A stretch of 7,746 nucleotides of DNA from Christiangramia sp. GTDB lineage: Bacteria; Bacteroidota; Bacteroidia; Flavobacteriales; Flavobacteriaceae. The DNA lies in NCBI GenBank assembly GCA_024635735.1, contig JAGXII010000186.1, positions 1 through 7,746 of the forward strand, in the 5' to 3' direction. The position numbers and the translations under genes were made by a program. Positions 6,763 through 7,746 of this stretch are shown in pieces (the first letter of the stretch is position 1; each line of letters opens with the position of its first letter). The notes beneath the pieces were generated by a model, which saw only the letters and a list, made by a program, of their open reading frames with translations, did not search any database and had not been told where the DNA came from.

Positions 6763-6786
6763 TCTCAATTTTTTTATAAAATACAG

Positions 6787-6822
6787 GCTCCTAATTTTGA
6801 ATGAGAATTAGGAGCTTTTTTT
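6787..6822 (+). terminator. Intrinsic terminator after the pterin dehydratase gene
   Basis: GCTCCTAATT (6787-6796) pairs perfectly with AATTAGGAGC (6806-6815), with one wobble and one A-T pair able to extend the stem into the loop, followed by seven T (6816-6822). It starts 24 bases after the dehydratase stop codon. The ATG at 6801 lies inside its loop and is therefore not a credible start for yebC. Confidence 0.92.
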
Positions 6823-6823
6823 A

Positions 6824-6831
6824 TACTTTTG
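6824..6831 (+). promoter_or_regulatory. Candidate -7 promoter element of yebC, directly behind the terminator
   Basis: TACTTTTG matches TAnnTTTG exactly and begins two bases after the end of the terminator T tract. The leader to the ATG at 6855 would be about 18 bases. The nearest upstream TTG (6797-6799) lies in the terminator hairpin, with a 24-base spacer, slightly long for the -33 element. The terminator and promoter are thus packed together. Confidence 0.55.
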
Positions 6832-6854
6832 CCCGAATCTTATTTAAATCTACA

Positions 6855-7571
6855 ATGGGAAGAGCATTTGAATTTCGAAAAGCACGTAAAATGAAGCGAT
6901 GGTCTGCAATGTCCAAAGCCTTTACCAGAATTGGAAAAGATATCGTAATGGCAGTGAAGGAAGGAGGTCCAGATCCCGACACCAATTCCAGGCTGCGTGC
7001 TGTTATTCAAAACGCGAAAAGTGTAAACATGCCTAAAGATAATATCGAACGTGCTATAAAACGCGCTTCAGATAAGTCTCAGGGCGATTATAAAGTAGTT
7101 CTTTTTGAAGGCTACGCGCCGCACGGTATTGCCGTTCTTGTTGAAACAGCTACAGATAATAATAACAGAACGGTTGCCAATATTCGTTCTCATTTCAATA
7201 AATCTGATGGAAACCTCGGGACTTCGGGGTCAGTAGAATTCATGTTCGATCACACTTGCAATTTTACCATCAACAAAGAAGGGCTGGATCCTGAGGAGCT
7301 TGAACTGGAACTAATCGATTTTGGTGCTGAAGAAGTTTTTGAAGACGAAGACGGAATCCATATTTACGGTCCATTTGAAAACTTTGGAAGCATTCAGAAG
7401 GAACTTGAAAATCGTGAAATTGAAATAATTTCTTCAGGATTTGAAAGAATTCCACAGGTGACTAAAACCCTGAATGAAGAACAGGTTGCAGATGTGGAAA
7501 AATTACTTGAAAAGCTGGAGGAAGATGATGACGTTCAAAACGTTTATCACACAATGGAAGCTTCAGAATAA
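6855..7571 (+). CDS. yebC: YebC/PmpR/TACO1-family protein
   Basis: This encodes 238 residues from the ATG at 6855. The family was long annotated as a transcriptional regulator; newer work places members at the ribosome, where they help translation through difficult stretches such as proline-rich ones, as mitochondrial TACO1 does. Which role applies here cannot be told from the sequence. Recognisable stretches are the basic N terminus MGRAFEFRKARKMKRW, MSKAFTRIGKDI (19-30), KEGGPDPDTNSRLR (35-48), NMPKDNIERAIKRAS (58-72), FEGYAPHG (84-91), DNNNRT (101-106) and GTSGSVEFMF (122-131), ending in an acidic tail. An in-frame ATG at 6801 would add 18 residues encoded by the preceding terminator and promoter; the MGRAFEFRKARK beginning is the family-typical one. 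The gene has its own promoter candidate. Its stop codon directly abuts that of the convergent acyltransferase-like gene. Confidence 0.94.
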   Translation: MGRAFEFRKARKMKRWSAMSKAFTRIGKDIVMAVKEGGPDPDTNSRLRAVIQNAKSVNMPKDNIERAIKRASDKSQGDYKVVLFEGYAPHGIAVLVETATDNNNRTVANIRSHFNKSDGNLGTSGSVEFMFDHTCNFTINKEGLDPEELELELIDFGAEEVFEDEDGIHIYGPFENFGSIQKELENREIEIISSGFERIPQVTKTLNEEQVADVEKLLEKLEEDDDVQNVYHTMEASE

Positions 7572-7746
7572 TTAAAAACTCTCTGGAATTTTACCCTGAA
7601 CACCGTCATAAAATTTATATATCTTCCGGAAATCTTCTTCGAAATTTCCGGAAGGATAAAAACCTTCAGAAACTTTTACCGTATTTGTCCCGAAATCTAA
7701 AGAAACAGGGATAATTGGAACCTTTGCTTTCAGAGCGATATAATAA
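7572..7746 (-). CDS. Lysophospholipid/glycerol acyltransferase-like protein, C-terminal fragment (5' end outside window)
   Basis: The minus strand is open from the window edge to a TAA at 7574-7572, encoding the last 57 residues of a larger protein. The segment YYIALKAKVPIIPVSLDFG resembles the strand after the active site in PlsC-like 1-acylglycerol-3-phosphate acyltransferases, where the chain continues with a short beta hairpin (TVKVSEGFYPSGN) and an amphipathic helix (EEDFRKIYKFYDGVQGK). Such enzymes acylate lysophosphatidic acid or related lipids at the membrane. The catalytic HX4D motif would lie upstream, outside the window, so the assignment rests on this C-terminal piece only. No base separates its stop from that of yebC. 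An 11-bp inverted repeat lies within its coding sequence. Confidence 0.7.
   Translation of the reverse strand, partial: YYIALKAKVPIIPVSLDFGTNTVKVSEGFYPSGNFEEDFRKIYKFYDGVQGKIPESF
7623..7654. repeat. 11-bp perfect inverted repeat inside the acyltransferase-like gene
   Basis: CTTCCGGAAAT (7623-7633) and ATTTCCGGAAG (7644-7654) are perfect inverse copies separated by 10 bases. Each arm also contains the palindrome TTCCGGAA. No T tract follows on either strand, so it is not a standard intrinsic terminator, but it lies about 50 bases beyond the yebC stop and could fold in the yebC transcript. Confidence 0.5.

Noticed and set aside
7270..7455. Minus-strand 61-codon frame opposite yebC
   Set aside because: It is a shadow of the acidic, Glu-rich yebC tail, which gives long open antisense frames.
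1..7746. A novel multi-gene system (defence island, biosynthetic cluster, mobile element, CRISPR array)
   Set aside because: All complete genes but one belong to well-known housekeeping families. No direct repeats, integrase, transposase, tRNA attachment site or composition shift was seen.

Overview
This window is an ordinary, gene-dense piece of chromosome from a member of the Bacteroidota, most likely the Flavobacteriaceae (a Gramella/Salegentibacter-like marine genus is a guess). The evidence is the AT-rich composition, the lack of Shine-Dalgarno sequences, several copies of the Bacteroidota -7 promoter element TAnnTTTG, and the protein families and their residue style. No mobile element, CRISPR array, rRNA, tRNA, phage gene or defence system is visible.

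Layout. 1-717 (+) is the 3' end of a clpC-type AAA+ unfoldase gene, closed by a strong, probably bidirectional intrinsic terminator. 835-1209 (+) is a small STAS/SEC14-like protein of unknown role. It overlaps by 4 bp, tail to tail, with hutH (histidine ammonia-lyase, 1206-2711, -). Upstream of hutH on the same strand is nnr (2798-4345, -), a two-domain NAD(P)HX repair enzyme. A 133-bp divergent promoter region separates nnr from gcvT (4479-5561, +), the aminomethyltransferase of the glycine cleavage system. Five bases after gcvT comes an SDR/RmlD-like epimerase or reductase gene that starts with TTG (5567-6382). Then come a pterin-4a-carbinolamine dehydratase gene (6472-6762), an intrinsic terminator, and a YebC/PmpR/TACO1-family gene (6855-7571). 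The last 175 bases are the 3' end of a minus-strand acyltransferase-like gene whose stop codon directly abuts the yebC stop.

How the genes relate. The contents are housekeeping: protein quality control, histidine breakdown, cofactor repair, one-carbon/glycine metabolism, pterin recycling and translation support. gcvT and the epimerase gene probably share a transcript; the others look individually promoted. No new multi-gene system was found. The most useful points are two start-codon corrections (gcvT begins at the ATG at 4479, not the TTG inside its promoter; yebC begins at 6855, not at the ATG inside the preceding terminator hairpin) and two convergent gene pairs with no space for a terminator, which should give overlapping antisense transcripts.
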